Shown here piece by piece: positions 1 through 7,544 of a stretch of 33,454 nucleotides of DNA. The notes beneath the pieces are model-generated. The model did not search any database. It was not told the origin of the DNA and was given only the letters and a program-made list of their open reading frames with translations. Numbering within the stretch: the stretch's first letter is position 1; each line of letters starts with the position of its first letter. The stretch lies in IMG/VR virus record IMGVR_UViG_3300009152_002590, positions 1 to 33,454 of that record, one strand, 5' to 3'. The stretch is from a virus. Both the position numbers and the translations under genes were made by a program.

Positions 1-435
1 CTGCTCGGCCCCTCCGGCGTGGGCAAGACGCACGTGCTGAAGCAAGCCCTCGCCTGCCTGCAGTCCGCCGCCGCACGCGGCCACTGGAAGATCCCCACGC
101 CCACCGGACACCGTGGCCCTCAGGTCGCCCACCTCATCCCCGCCGTCGATTTGAAGGACTACCGCGCCCCAGGCGACTATGCCCGCTATGACATCATCTA
201 CATCGAGGACATCGGCAGCGGGGCGGACCTGGACAAAGGCGCAGGTGCCGTCATCCGCAGCCGCATTGCGGAGCTGCTGCAACTGCGCTCTGGCAAATGG
301 ACCCTGCTCGACGCCAACCTCTACCGCCGTGACATTGAGGCGAAGATAGACGGACGCATTGCCTCCCGCCTGAAGCGGGACGGGAGCTGGATGGTCGAGG
401 TGCCTGATGATGTGCCGGACTTTTGGGACAGATAA
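1..435 (+). CDS. DnaC/DnaA-like AAA+ ATPase, 3' part
   Basis: The reading frame is open at the window edge, so the N-terminus is missing. The visible part begins almost at the Walker A loop (GPSGVGKT, bases 7-30). A Walker B strand of the form DIIYIEDIG follows (about bases 190-216). Near the C-terminus RIASRLKRDG resembles the sensor/arginine region of DnaC, IstB and DnaA-type ATPases, where loaders discriminate bound nucleotide. By family such a protein would load a replicative helicase or act as an ATP-driven DNA-binding factor in the cytoplasm. It sits just upstream of the DUF5131 gene with a gap of only 37 bases, so co-transcription is likely. A helicase-loader role is inference. An ATPase of transposition type (IstB/TniB) cannot be excluded because the N-terminal domain is outside the window. 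Confidence 0.8.
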   Translation: MLGPSGVGKTHVLKQALACLQSAAARGHWKIPTPTGHRGPQVAHLIPAVDLKDYRAPGDYARYDIIYIEDIGSGADLDKGAGAVIRSRIAELLQLRSGKWTLLDANLYRRDIEAKIDGRIASRLKRDGSWMVEVPDDVPDFWDR

Positions 436-472
436 TTACCATGAAATGCCACAACCAACCACACCCTACACT

Positions 473-1555
473 ATGAAAACTACAATCGGCTGGACTCAAT
501 TCACCATTAATTTCTGGTGGGGCTGCACCAAGGTCTCGCCCGCCTGCAAAAACTGCTATGCCGCCGCGCTGGGGCTGTTCTTTGGTCGCAAGCTCTTCGG
601 CCAGCCCGTGCTGTGGGGGCCGGGACAGCCACGACAGGAGCGACTCCAAGCCGCCCGTGCCGAGGCCCTGGCACTGCAACGGCAAGCGGTCAAGAAAGGC
701 GAGCGTTACCGCGTCTTCGTTAATTCCATGTCCGACTGGCTGGATGAAGACAGGCCCTTTGCCTGGCTCCTTTTCCTGCTGGAAACGATTTACCTCTGCC
801 CCAACCTCGACTTCCAATTGCTGTCGAAGCGCCCTCACAACTTCCTGCTGCATGTGACTGAATGCATGCGAATGGCGTATGGGTATCCAGTGAACGAACA
901 CGCACCGTTTGCAGTGTGGCTTGATGAATGGCTGACAGGCAAGCCACCCCCCAACGTCTGGATCGGCTGCACTGCTGAGGATCAAGAGTGGGCAGGCAAG
1001 CGCATTCCACACCTACTCAATATCCCGGCCAAGGTGAGGTTCCTGAGCTGCGAACCACTCAGCGGCCCGCTGGATTTGTCGTATGGATTCAAGACTGGTG
1101 TGCATTGTCCAGATTGTGGTGGGACCGGCGCACTGGATGACGACCATCCAGACCATGGTAAACAGACTGGAGATTGCGAGGATGATGACGACTGTCTGAC
1201 ATGCTGGCGGGGCGGTTATCCTCAAATAGTGCGGGGGCTTCATTGGATCATCGCCGGCGGCGAGTCAGGCACCAAGGCCACGCCCGCAGATCCTAGGTGG
1301 TTCCGCGCCCTGCAAGCCCAGTGTGCTGCTGCCGGGGTGCCTTTCTTCTTTAAGCAGTGGGGTGAATGGCTCCCCAAGGACCACGTCGAAGCCGCTCACA
1401 CTGCCGCTGTCGAATCAGGCATTCCCTACACCGTCCCACGCAGAGGCGACAAAGGCCAGAAGCTCCCCGACGGAACCCTCATGCTCCGCGTTGGGACTGC
1501 GGTGGCAGGCAATCTCCTCGATGGCCGCAAATGGGAGGAGCTTCCAAAACCATGA
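473..1555 (+). CDS. DUF5131 (phage Gp37/Gp68 family) protein
   Basis: This protein of 360 residues has the hallmarks of the DUF5131 family, known from phages and sometimes described as radical-SAM-like. The N-terminal IGWTQFTINFWWGC leads into a C18-X6-C25-X2-C28 cysteine cluster followed by Tyr. Later come an IIAGGESG segment and, near the C-terminus, FFFKQWGEW, both typical of the family. Between them is an inserted Cys/Asp-rich stretch with CPDC and C-X2-C pairs that may bind zinc. The ATG at 473 was chosen because family members start just before the IxWT motif. In-frame ATGs at 407 and 446 would add residues overlapping the upstream gene. The stop overlaps the methyltransferase start (ATGA), so the two are probably translationally coupled. 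The biochemical activity of the family is not established to my knowledge. Confidence 0.88.
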   Translation: MKTTIGWTQFTINFWWGCTKVSPACKNCYAAALGLFFGRKLFGQPVLWGPGQPRQERLQAARAEALALQRQAVKKGERYRVFVNSMSDWLDEDRPFAWLLFLLETIYLCPNLDFQLLSKRPHNFLLHVTECMRMAYGYPVNEHAPFAVWLDEWLTGKPPPNVWIGCTAEDQEWAGKRIPHLLNIPAKVRFLSCEPLSGPLDLSYGFKTGVHCPDCGGTGALDDDHPDHGKQTGDCEDDDDCLTCWRGGYPQIVRGLHWIIAGGESGTKATPADPRWFRALQAQCAAAGVPFFFKQWGEWLPKDHVEAAHTAAVESGIPYTVPRRGDKGQKLPDGTLMLRVGTAVAGNLLDGRKWEELPKP

Positions 1556-2760
1556 TCCTGCCAACCAGCGAGAGTCCCGTGCTCCTCCTGCACGAACCAG
1601 ACCAAATGGAGGTGCTGCGAAGTCTGCCAGACAACAGCGTGGACGCCATTGTCACCGATCCGCCCTACGGCCTCGGAAAGGAGCCTGACGCCCTGGCTAT
1701 GCTCCAGGATTGGTTAGAGACCGGTCACCACGACCTTTTTGGGCGCGGCTTCATGGGGAAAGAATGGGATGGCTTCGTTCCCCAACCTGTCCAGTGGCGG
1801 GAATGCCTACGCGTGCTCAAACCCGGCGGCCATGTCCTGGCCTTTGCGGGCACACGCACCCAAGACCTGATGGCCCTCGGCCTACGTTTGGCTGGTTTCG
1901 AAATCCGTGACCTGCTCGCCTGGCTCTATGGATCCGGTTTCCCCAAGTCACACAATCTTAACGACGACTGGGAAGGCTTTGGAACTGCGCTCAAGCCCGC
2001 CTTGGAGCCAATCACACTGGCGCGGAAACCGCTTGAAGGCACCATACAGCAGACCGTCCTCAAATGGCACACGGGCGCTCTGAACATTGATGCTTGCCGG
2101 GTTCATTCCCATGACTCAGAAGGCTACGAATACACTGGACAGCGCCTGGAGCCAGGCGCTGTCCAGAACAAAGAGGGCACCACGCACCTGGAAAACGTCC
2201 TATTCACAGGAAAGACGAAGGACGGACGCTGGCCAGCCAACGTGATCCATGATGGCAGCGACGAGGTGCTAGCAGCCTTTCCCGAGGCCGGGGGTGCAAG
2301 GGCTCCTGTTACAGGGCTTGAACCCACCGCCAACGGTTTCAGCGGCAGCGTAAAGTATGGCGGCATGATTGGCCGAATCGCTTCGGCCAATCCGCGCAAA
2401 GATGCCACCACCAGCGCCGCCCGGTTCTTCTACTGTGCGAAGACCAGCAAGACCGACCGCAACGAGGGCTGCGATCACCTGCCAGACAAAGAGTGGGCAG
2501 ATGACGGTGCCTGCATTCCTGAGCGCGCCAAGCGGCCTTTCAATCCCTCCAAGAACAATCACCCAACAGTGAAACCCACAGCGCTTATGCGCTACCTGTG
2601 CAAGTTAATCACCCCGCCCGGCGGCATCGTGCTTGATCCCTTCCTGGGCAGTGGGAGCACAGGGAAAGCTGCCCGGCTCGAAGGGTTCCGGTTCATCGGC
2701 ATTGAAAAAGAGCAGGAGTACCTGACCATCGCACAAGCGAGAGTTCCAAATGTCCCATAA
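1552..2760 (+). CDS. DNA methyltransferase, N6-adenine type, beta class
   Basis: A protein of 402 residues. The catalytic motif IV, TDPPYG, lies at residues 35-40, and the SAM-binding motif I, DPFLGSGS, lies near the C-terminus at about 362-369, followed by the acidic strand FIGIEKEQEY. Catalytic motif before SAM motif is the beta-class order. DPPY favours N6-adenine over N4-cytosine methylation, although N4 enzymes cannot be ruled out. The target-recognition region is the long stretch between the two motifs, with a Trp/Gly-rich segment at about 120-145. There is no restriction endonuclease beside it, so it is probably an orphan phage methyltransferase that modifies phage DNA against host restriction or for regulation. 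The start at 1552 overlaps the preceding stop; the frame extends further upstream but inside the DUF5131 gene. Confidence 0.92.
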   Translation: MILPTSESPVLLLHEPDQMEVLRSLPDNSVDAIVTDPPYGLGKEPDALAMLQDWLETGHHDLFGRGFMGKEWDGFVPQPVQWRECLRVLKPGGHVLAFAGTRTQDLMALGLRLAGFEIRDLLAWLYGSGFPKSHNLNDDWEGFGTALKPALEPITLARKPLEGTIQQTVLKWHTGALNIDACRVHSHDSEGYEYTGQRLEPGAVQNKEGTTHLENVLFTGKTKDGRWPANVIHDGSDEVLAAFPEAGGARAPVTGLEPTANGFSGSVKYGGMIGRIASANPRKDATTSAARFFYCAKTSKTDRNEGCDHLPDKEWADDGACIPERAKRPFNPSKNNHPTVKPTALMRYLCKLITPPGGIVLDPFLGSGSTGKAARLEGFRFIGIEKEQEYLTIAQARVPNVP

Positions 2761-2784
2761 AAACAGAAAATACTGTAGAATACT

Positions 2785-3282
2785 ATGAACACTGATCTTT
2801 TCGCCCTGGATTCTCCACTCGCTAGCTCAGCAGTGTTTTCACCTTGTGGCCGTTATCGCTACGAACTGTGGCGCAGGTGGGCAGAGGGACCGCATGTGCT
2901 GTTCATCATGCTCAACCCCTCCACGGCAGATGCGACTGTGAATGACCCCACCATCCGCAAGTGCATCAGCTACGCCAAGGCCTGGGGCTACGGTGCCCTG
3001 TGTGTCGCCAATCTGTTTGCATGGCGGGCAACTGACCCGAAGGATATGAAGGCCGCGCACGATCCCATCGGCCCCGAGAACAACATCACCTTACACCGCC
3101 TGATGAGCCCAGCCTCCAAGATCATTGCCGCATGGGGCAAGCATGGCAGGCATCTCGACCGCGACCAGCGAGTCATGGCTATGATCCCTTCTCTGTATTG
3201 CCTCGCACGCAATGTGGACGGCACCCCATGCCACCCGCTTTACCTGCCGGGCTCGCTCACCCCTACCGCCTTTTCTCCATGA
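2785..3282 (+). CDS. DUF1643 domain protein
   Basis: A protein of 165 residues. The pattern RYRYELWRRW, then LFIMLNPSTAD, then DPTIRKC and later VANLFAWRATDPKDM is characteristic of DUF1643, a family of small soluble proteins common in phages and mobile elements and often near modification genes. The invariant NPS(T)AD and the NLF(A) segment are clear. The molecular function of the family is unknown. The start follows a 24-base AT-rich gap and has no Shine-Dalgarno sequence. Its stop overlaps the start of the next gene by ATGA, which places it in the same transcription unit as the HTH protein downstream. A nucleic-acid or nucleotide-related role is only a guess from neighbours. Confidence 0.85.
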   Translation: MNTDLFALDSPLASSAVFSPCGRYRYELWRRWAEGPHVLFIMLNPSTADATVNDPTIRKCISYAKAWGYGALCVANLFAWRATDPKDMKAAHDPIGPENNITLHRLMSPASKIIAAWGKHGRHLDRDQRVMAMIPSLYCLARNVDGTPCHPLYLPGSLTPTAFSP

Positions 3283-3905
3283 GTGAAGCCACCCCCAAGC
3301 CTCGGCGAACCAACAAGGGCAAAAAGCTCGGTCCACACCGCAAGGCTGACGATAGTGTGATGCAAGAAGTCGTGAGAGGCATCCCTTTGGCTGTGCGCAG
3401 ATGGCTTCAGCGCGTAAAAACCATGGGGTTGAGCCAACGGCAGGTCATCTGGGAGCTCCATGTCAGGCAAGGCAAGCCGTTGCTCGAAATCGCCAGCATC
3501 CTCAAAATTTCCCTCGAAGGCGTCTGCAATCACTGGCGTCACATCCGGGAGTCGATAGCCGAGAACGCCCCCAAGACCGAGGCGGACTACATCGCCGTGC
3601 GCGAGGAGCTGCATGCGGTGCTGCGGCAGACCATCGAGGAGACCTACCAGAAGGCCAAGATCATCGAAAACGGCAAGGAGATCGAACTCTCTATGCCCAC
3701 ATGCCCGAAGATGCTCGCCATCCGCCTCAAAGCGGTGGATCAGATCGCCCGCCTCTACGGGGTCAATCAGGAGGTGCAGGCCGTCGGCACCGGCACTCTG
3801 CCCTACGCAACGCCTGCGGAGATCATGGATGCAGTGCGGCAGCGGGTGCTCGCCTTGCATGGGAAGCCCGTGACGCTGCTGGAGCAGAGAGAAGGTGATA
3901 CGTAA
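3279..3905 (+). CDS. HTH protein, possible small terminase subunit
   Basis: A protein of 208 residues starting with a basic tail (KPRRTNKGKKLGPHRK). A helix-turn-helix-like segment follows at about residues 48-80 (LSQRQVIWELHVRQG... LLEIASILKISLEGVCNHW). The middle is helical with many Glu and Lys residues, and the C-terminus contains PYATPAEIMDAV. Its size, HTH, and place just before the portal gene fit a small terminase subunit, which recognises packaging sites. However, no large terminase gene follows it here, which is the normal arrangement, so a DNA-binding regulator is also possible. The ATG at 3279 overlaps the DUF1643 stop. The frame is open further upstream, but that would bury the start inside the preceding gene. 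Confidence 0.5.
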   Translation: MSEATPKPRRTNKGKKLGPHRKADDSVMQEVVRGIPLAVRRWLQRVKTMGLSQRQVIWELHVRQGKPLLEIASILKISLEGVCNHWRHIRESIAENAPKTEADYIAVREELHAVLRQTIEETYQKAKIIENGKEIELSMPTCPKMLAIRLKAVDQIARLYGVNQEVQAVGTGTLPYATPAEIMDAVRQRVLALHGKPVTLLEQREGDT

Positions 3906-4097
3906 ATGCCGGTGAAATGCCGCTGGCTCAGCGTGGCAATGTCACAATCGTATCAATGGGACGCAATGCGATACCAGGCACTGGGCAGCGATTCACAAAA
4001 CGCTTGCGTTCTTTCGGGCATGACCTGAGTCAGTCAGTCGTTTCCCGACGCTGTGCAGAACTCGGAGGGGGTGTTTGGCTCTCTTTTGTTGCTGTCC
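3906..4097 (+). other. Gap before the portal gene: hairpin, tiny ORF, shared motif
   Basis: This gap holds three things. A hairpin lies at 3919-3937 (GCCGCTG, loop GCT, CAGCGtGGC with one bulged base); no T-run follows, so it is not a standard terminator. A 40-codon frame runs from an ATG at 3906, directly after the previous stop, to a TGA at 4026-4028; its product resembles nothing I know and its status is doubtful. The shared element ending RTGACCTGA, listed separately, overlaps that stop. Confidence 0.4.
4004..4028 (+). promoter_or_regulatory. Candidate phage promoter/operator, copy 1
   Basis: TTGCGT, 11 bases, then TGACCTGA (preceded by A), followed by GTCAGTCAG. The same layout occurs in two other intergenic gaps with a perfect TTGACA hexamer (10778-10802 and 14500-14523). 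This copy lies 69 bases before the portal ATG. No TATAAT-like -10 lies at normal spacing, so the motif may be read by a non-standard sigma factor, a phage RNA polymerase or a repressor. Confidence 0.5.
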
Positions 4098-6191
4098 ATG
4101 CCTCTTCTCCCCACGTCTCCAGTGACCGTGCAACCCGATGTGCTCGCCGCGCTCCGGGCGAAGGCGGCGCTCGTGCGGAAGAAGAAGAAGACGCCGCTGG
4201 AAGATGCTCTCGCCGCGAACGGTGGAGCACATGCGGTGCGGCTGGTGCAGTGGGCGCGCAAGCAACGCTCCGATTATGATGCCGGGCTGGTGCAGTGGCG
4301 GGCAAACCGGCTACGCTGGGCGCAAGAGGCGCAAGATATTTTCGAGCACCGAGCACGTGCCCGCAGGGAGAAGCGAGAACTGGATGACGACGCGGCCAGC
4401 ATCTTCGACCTAGCCAACGACTCGCTTAATGTGGTGGCGTCACTGGCGGAGTTCGCCGCGGCGCAGGCGGAGCAGGATATTTATGGCGGAGAGCCATGGT
4501 TCGCGGCAAACCCTGTAGGCAAGGCTGACAAGAAGCTCGCCGAGGACATCCAGCACCACCTGCAGTGGACATTCCGCGACGGGCGGTTCGTGGATGCGCA
4601 GTGCCTCGGAATCGACCAAGCCGTGACCTTGGGGGAATCGTTCACCAAGACGTATTACGCCGTCGATGTCGATGAATTTGAGGCCACCGTCCCTTGCCTG
4701 CATGCGGATGGGAAGCCGGTGCTGGACGCGAGCGGACAGTACGTGACCACTGATACGCAGGCCCAAGGCCTGAAAATCAAAGGCAAGCTGGAATGGAAGG
4801 ATGCATACCAGACGCAGCAGAACATCATCCGCCAGGGTGTCGAGGCGATGCCGGTCCACTTCAACGACATCAGCTTTCGGGAGGATGCGCCGGAGCTGGA
4901 CCTGCGGCACACGAATGTGTATCTGTCGGTGGAGATGAGCACGTTCGAAGCGATGCGTCGTTTCAATCTCTCGAAAGAGGACGCGATACGCCTAGCACGC
5001 TGCGCCGACACCCGCACTCACACCGACCAAGAAAAACAGCGTGAGCAGACCGCTGACGCCACCGTGACAACCACCCCTGCCGATGAAGCCTTAGGCCAGG
5101 AAGAGGCGCAAAAGCTACTGAACACCCGTGTGAGGCTGATCGAGGGCTACATCCGCGCTGACGCCACGGGGGACGGCAAAGAGGCCCGCATGTGCATCGT
5201 TTTTCCTCCTCACCAAGAGGACTGGATCGTCTGGGGCGACTACCTCGCCAACATCTCGCCCAAGGCTGAGTTGCCGATCAAGTGCGAGGTGTGGGAGCCA
5301 GTGCCGCATCGACTGTATGGCCGGGGATTTTTCTCGAAGTATGCGTATCTGCAGACGGGCACGGACAATCTGTGGAACCAGGTCAGCTTTCGCAATGAGA
5401 TGCACGCCAACCCGCTGACGGCGTTGCATGAGGAGAACCTGCAGATGGATGAGGATGGCGGCAACATGGTCATCGGCCCCGGCAAGACGATTCGCCCGAA
5501 GGCGGGGAAAACGCTGGGAGATTGCATCGAGTTCGCCACCCTCCCAGACGCGGACAACCGCAGCATGGAGCTGCTGAACACGGGGATGCAGATCGCACAG
5601 TTGCGCAGTGGCATCACCAGCGCCAGCCAGGGCGACCTTTCTGCGGTGCCGGAAAACAATACGGCCACCGGCATTCGGGCGCTCATGAGTCGGGCCGCCG
5701 TGCTGCTGAAAAAGCCTATCCGCCGACTGCGCCGCTCCAAAGGTCGCGCATTCAGCTACGCCGTGAAGCTGCACTACGCGAATTTCGACCGTTTGGAGGC
5801 TTTTGTGTGGGGAGAGGGCAACAATCAGGAGATCGTCACCATCACGCCTGATCACATCAAGGATCTCGACATCGACGTGGTGATGCTGCTGACGCAGGAA
5901 CAGAACCAGACCAAGCTGCAAGGCGCACAGGTGATGATGCAGCAACTGCAGGGCTACTCCGGACTGCCAGAGATCGACAAGGCCGGGGCACGCGTCGGCG
6001 TGGTGCAGGCGCTGAAAGCGCTGGAGTTCGCAAACGCCGAGGAAATGGTGCGCCAGCCAGTTGTCAGCATTGAGACCTGCCTGCCCCTCCTGCCGCCCGA
6101 AGAGCAGGTCCGTTTGCAACAAGCCTTGCAGGTCATGCAACAACTCCCACAGCCACCCCAAACAACGATCCCACCGACAACAACACCATGA
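4098..6191 (+). CDS. Phage portal protein
   Basis: A protein of 697 residues, the usual size for podovirus-type portals (the P22 and N4 portals are of similar length). It is highly charged near the N-terminus (KKKKTPLEDA), has a long acidic/helical start, and in the second half carries the features of portal families: LYGRGFFSKYAYLQTGTDNLWNQ, a conserved segment SQGDLSAVPENNTATGI preceding a long helical stretch rich in Arg/Lys (LKKPIRRLRRSKGRAF), and a Gln/Pro-rich C-terminus. Portals form the dodecameric ring at one capsid vertex through which DNA enters and leaves. The ATG at 4098 is preferred; an in-frame GTG at 4053 would add 15 residues, and neither has a good ribosome-binding site. Identification rests on overall pattern and position in a virion block, not on a unique motif. 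Confidence 0.75.
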   Translation: MPLLPTSPVTVQPDVLAALRAKAALVRKKKKTPLEDALAANGGAHAVRLVQWARKQRSDYDAGLVQWRANRLRWAQEAQDIFEHRARARREKRELDDDAASIFDLANDSLNVVASLAEFAAAQAEQDIYGGEPWFAANPVGKADKKLAEDIQHHLQWTFRDGRFVDAQCLGIDQAVTLGESFTKTYYAVDVDEFEATVPCLHADGKPVLDASGQYVTTDTQAQGLKIKGKLEWKDAYQTQQNIIRQGVEAMPVHFNDISFREDAPELDLRHTNVYLSVEMSTFEAMRRFNLSKEDAIRLARCADTRTHTDQEKQREQTADATVTTTPADEALGQEEAQKLLNTRVRLIEGYIRADATGDGKEARMCIVFPPHQEDWIVWGDYLANISPKAELPIKCEVWEPVPHRLYGRGFFSKYAYLQTGTDNLWNQVSFRNEMHANPLTALHEENLQMDEDGGNMVIGPGKTIRPKAGKTLGDCIEFATLPDADNRSMELLNTGMQIAQLRSGITSASQGDLSAVPENNTATGIRALMSRAAVLLKKPIRRLRRSKGRAFSYAVKLHYANFDRLEAFVWGEGNNQEIVTITPDHIKDLDIDVVMLLTQEQNQTKLQGAQVMMQQLQGYSGLPEIDKAGARVGVVQALKALEFANAEEMVRQPVVSIETCLPLLPPEEQVRLQQALQVMQQLPQPPQTTIPPTTTP

Positions 6192-7231
6192 AAAAGCACA
6201 TCCTGCCACTCGTCCTCATCATCGCAGCCATCGCCACGACCGCGCTCGCGGTTGACAGCGTGGATGTCATGCTCCGCAAAATCTTCGGCACTGACCGCCC
6301 GCCGACTGCGCCGCCCTATGCACTCACGAGCCATGCCCTCGTGGACAAAAACAACGTCGTCGTGGCCAAGACCTGGAACGGCTCTCTCGACCTCAGCGGC
6401 AGCACGAACTCGGTCACGCTGCCCAAGGCGGACGTGTCTGTTCCGGTCCCTGACAACGGCGGCAACCTGGGCGCATCGAATGCGTTCACGGGCATCGTCA
6501 ATTCCACGCTCGTCACTTTCGGCACCATGACCAACGGTGCGGCAACTGCCAAGACCAAGGCCCTCATGGATGACACGCCAGCGGCCGAGTTCAGCGCGGT
6601 CACCGTGGGCACCGCTCCTACCGATACGCAAGACGCGACGATTGCCAGAAAGGGCACAAACGGCCTGAAACTGGCATGGCCTGAGGCAAGTGTAGCGGGT
6701 GACGGCGTGATGTGGACGGCATTCAGCGCCGAGGACTGGACTACGGCGGAGAGTGTCGGCTTCTGGATTTACACCAATGTCGCTCTGGCTGCTGGTGATC
6801 TGACCTTCGTGATCGTGGACAGCACCGCTGATCAAGCATTCAACATTCCGGCGGTGCCGTCTGTGAATAAGTGGACCTGGGTCGAGATTGACATCTCGCT
6901 GCTTGCCACCACGAACGGCGATGCGGTGACCAACTACAAGATCCTCGCCAGCACGGCAGGAGCAGCCAAAGGGGCGATGAACACCTACTTTGACGGCGGC
7001 TGGAAATGGGACTCCACCGAGGAACTTGCGCTCGGTGTTGACCTCGTGGACAGCCCTGGCGCGGTGCGCAAGCTGCTCACACTGGTGAAAGCCAACACCG
7101 GCACGCACAACTACGTCGCCCTGGTGGAGGACACTGATTACTTCATCCACAGGGAGAGCGGCAACGACTTCATTGTCACGGTCACCGACCAATCAGCCGC
7201 TGCCGCCATCGGCCTTGTGAACCACAAGTAA
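6188..7231 (+). CDS. Beta-sandwich protein with a signal-peptide-like N-terminus
   Basis: A protein of 347 residues starting ATGA-coupled to the portal gene. The N-terminus (MKKHILPLVLIIAAIATTALA) is a textbook Sec signal: two Lys, a hydrophobic core and an A-L-A cleavage site. The middle (about residues 150-260) alternates hydrophobic and polar residues with segments such as VGFWIYTNVALAAGDLTFVIVD and WTWVEIDISLL, the look of a carbohydrate-binding-module or galactose-binding beta-sandwich. It is likely a virion surface or spike component that binds glycans, because the next genes encode spike proteins. A signal peptide is unusual in a cytoplasmically assembled virion protein. The hydrophobic leader could instead be an anchor, or the protein could be exported to act at the host surface. 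Confidence 0.6.
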   Translation: MKKHILPLVLIIAAIATTALAVDSVDVMLRKIFGTDRPPTAPPYALTSHALVDKNNVVVAKTWNGSLDLSGSTNSVTLPKADVSVPVPDNGGNLGASNAFTGIVNSTLVTFGTMTNGAATAKTKALMDDTPAAEFSAVTVGTAPTDTQDATIARKGTNGLKLAWPEASVAGDGVMWTAFSAEDWTTAESVGFWIYTNVALAAGDLTFVIVDSTADQAFNIPAVPSVNKWTWVEIDISLLATTNGDAVTNYKILASTAGAAKGAMNTYFDGGWKWDSTEELALGVDLVDSPGAVRKLLTLVKANTGTHNYVALVEDTDYFIHRESGNDFIVTVTDQSAAAAIGLVNHK

Positions 7232-7249
7232 TACAACCGCTCGCACGCC

Positions 7250-7540
7250 ATGCCCGCCTCCAAACGTCGCACGCCACTTGATCCGCAGTCCATCCCTGGA
7301 GTTCTTCAGGAGATGGTGCCCAACGCATCCTTCCGTGCGGTCACGCCGTCGGACACCGTTCCCATCAAGGGTGGCCCGGCGCGGGCGCTGTATGTGGGTG
7401 TCGCGGGCGACGTGGTCGCGCTCAATGAGAACGGCGTTGCTGTGAAATTCAAGGCTGTCCCAGCGGGGACAGTTCTTCCAATTGCCACCACGCGGGTGAA
7501 CAACACCAACACCACCGCCACGGATATTGTGGCCCTTTAA
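7250..7540 (+). CDS. Head-spike base protein, GTA Rcc01079 family
   Basis: A small protein of 96 residues with the family pattern: VTPSDTVPIKGGPARALYVGVAGD, then VVALNENGVAVKFKAVPAG, then a C-terminal RVNNTNTTATDIVAL. This matches the short phage proteins related to Rhodobacter capsulatus gene transfer agent Rcc01079, the base of head spikes that project from the capsid vertices and carry a glycan-binding fibre. In gene transfer agents the fibre gene follows directly, which is the arrangement here: the next frame begins four bases after this stop. The start codon ATG at 7250 follows a short 18-base gap without a Shine-Dalgarno sequence. The family assignment is from remembered sequence pattern. 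Confidence 0.82.
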   Translation: MPASKRRTPLDPQSIPGVLQEMVPNASFRAVTPSDTVPIKGGPARALYVGVAGDVVALNENGVAVKFKAVPAGTVLPIATTRVNNTNTTATDIVAL

Positions 7541-7544
7541 TCGC

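Noticed and set aside
2761-2784. Promoter in the AT-rich gap before the DUF1643 gene
   Set aside because: A TAGAAT at 2776-2781 looks like a -10, but no -35 lies at 16-18 bases upstream, and the short direct repeat AATACT is too weak for a call.
5115-6209. 364-codon minus-strand frame under the portal gene
   Set aside because: Antisense shadow with Leu/His/Gln-rich product; the + frame is a portal-like protein in a coherent block.
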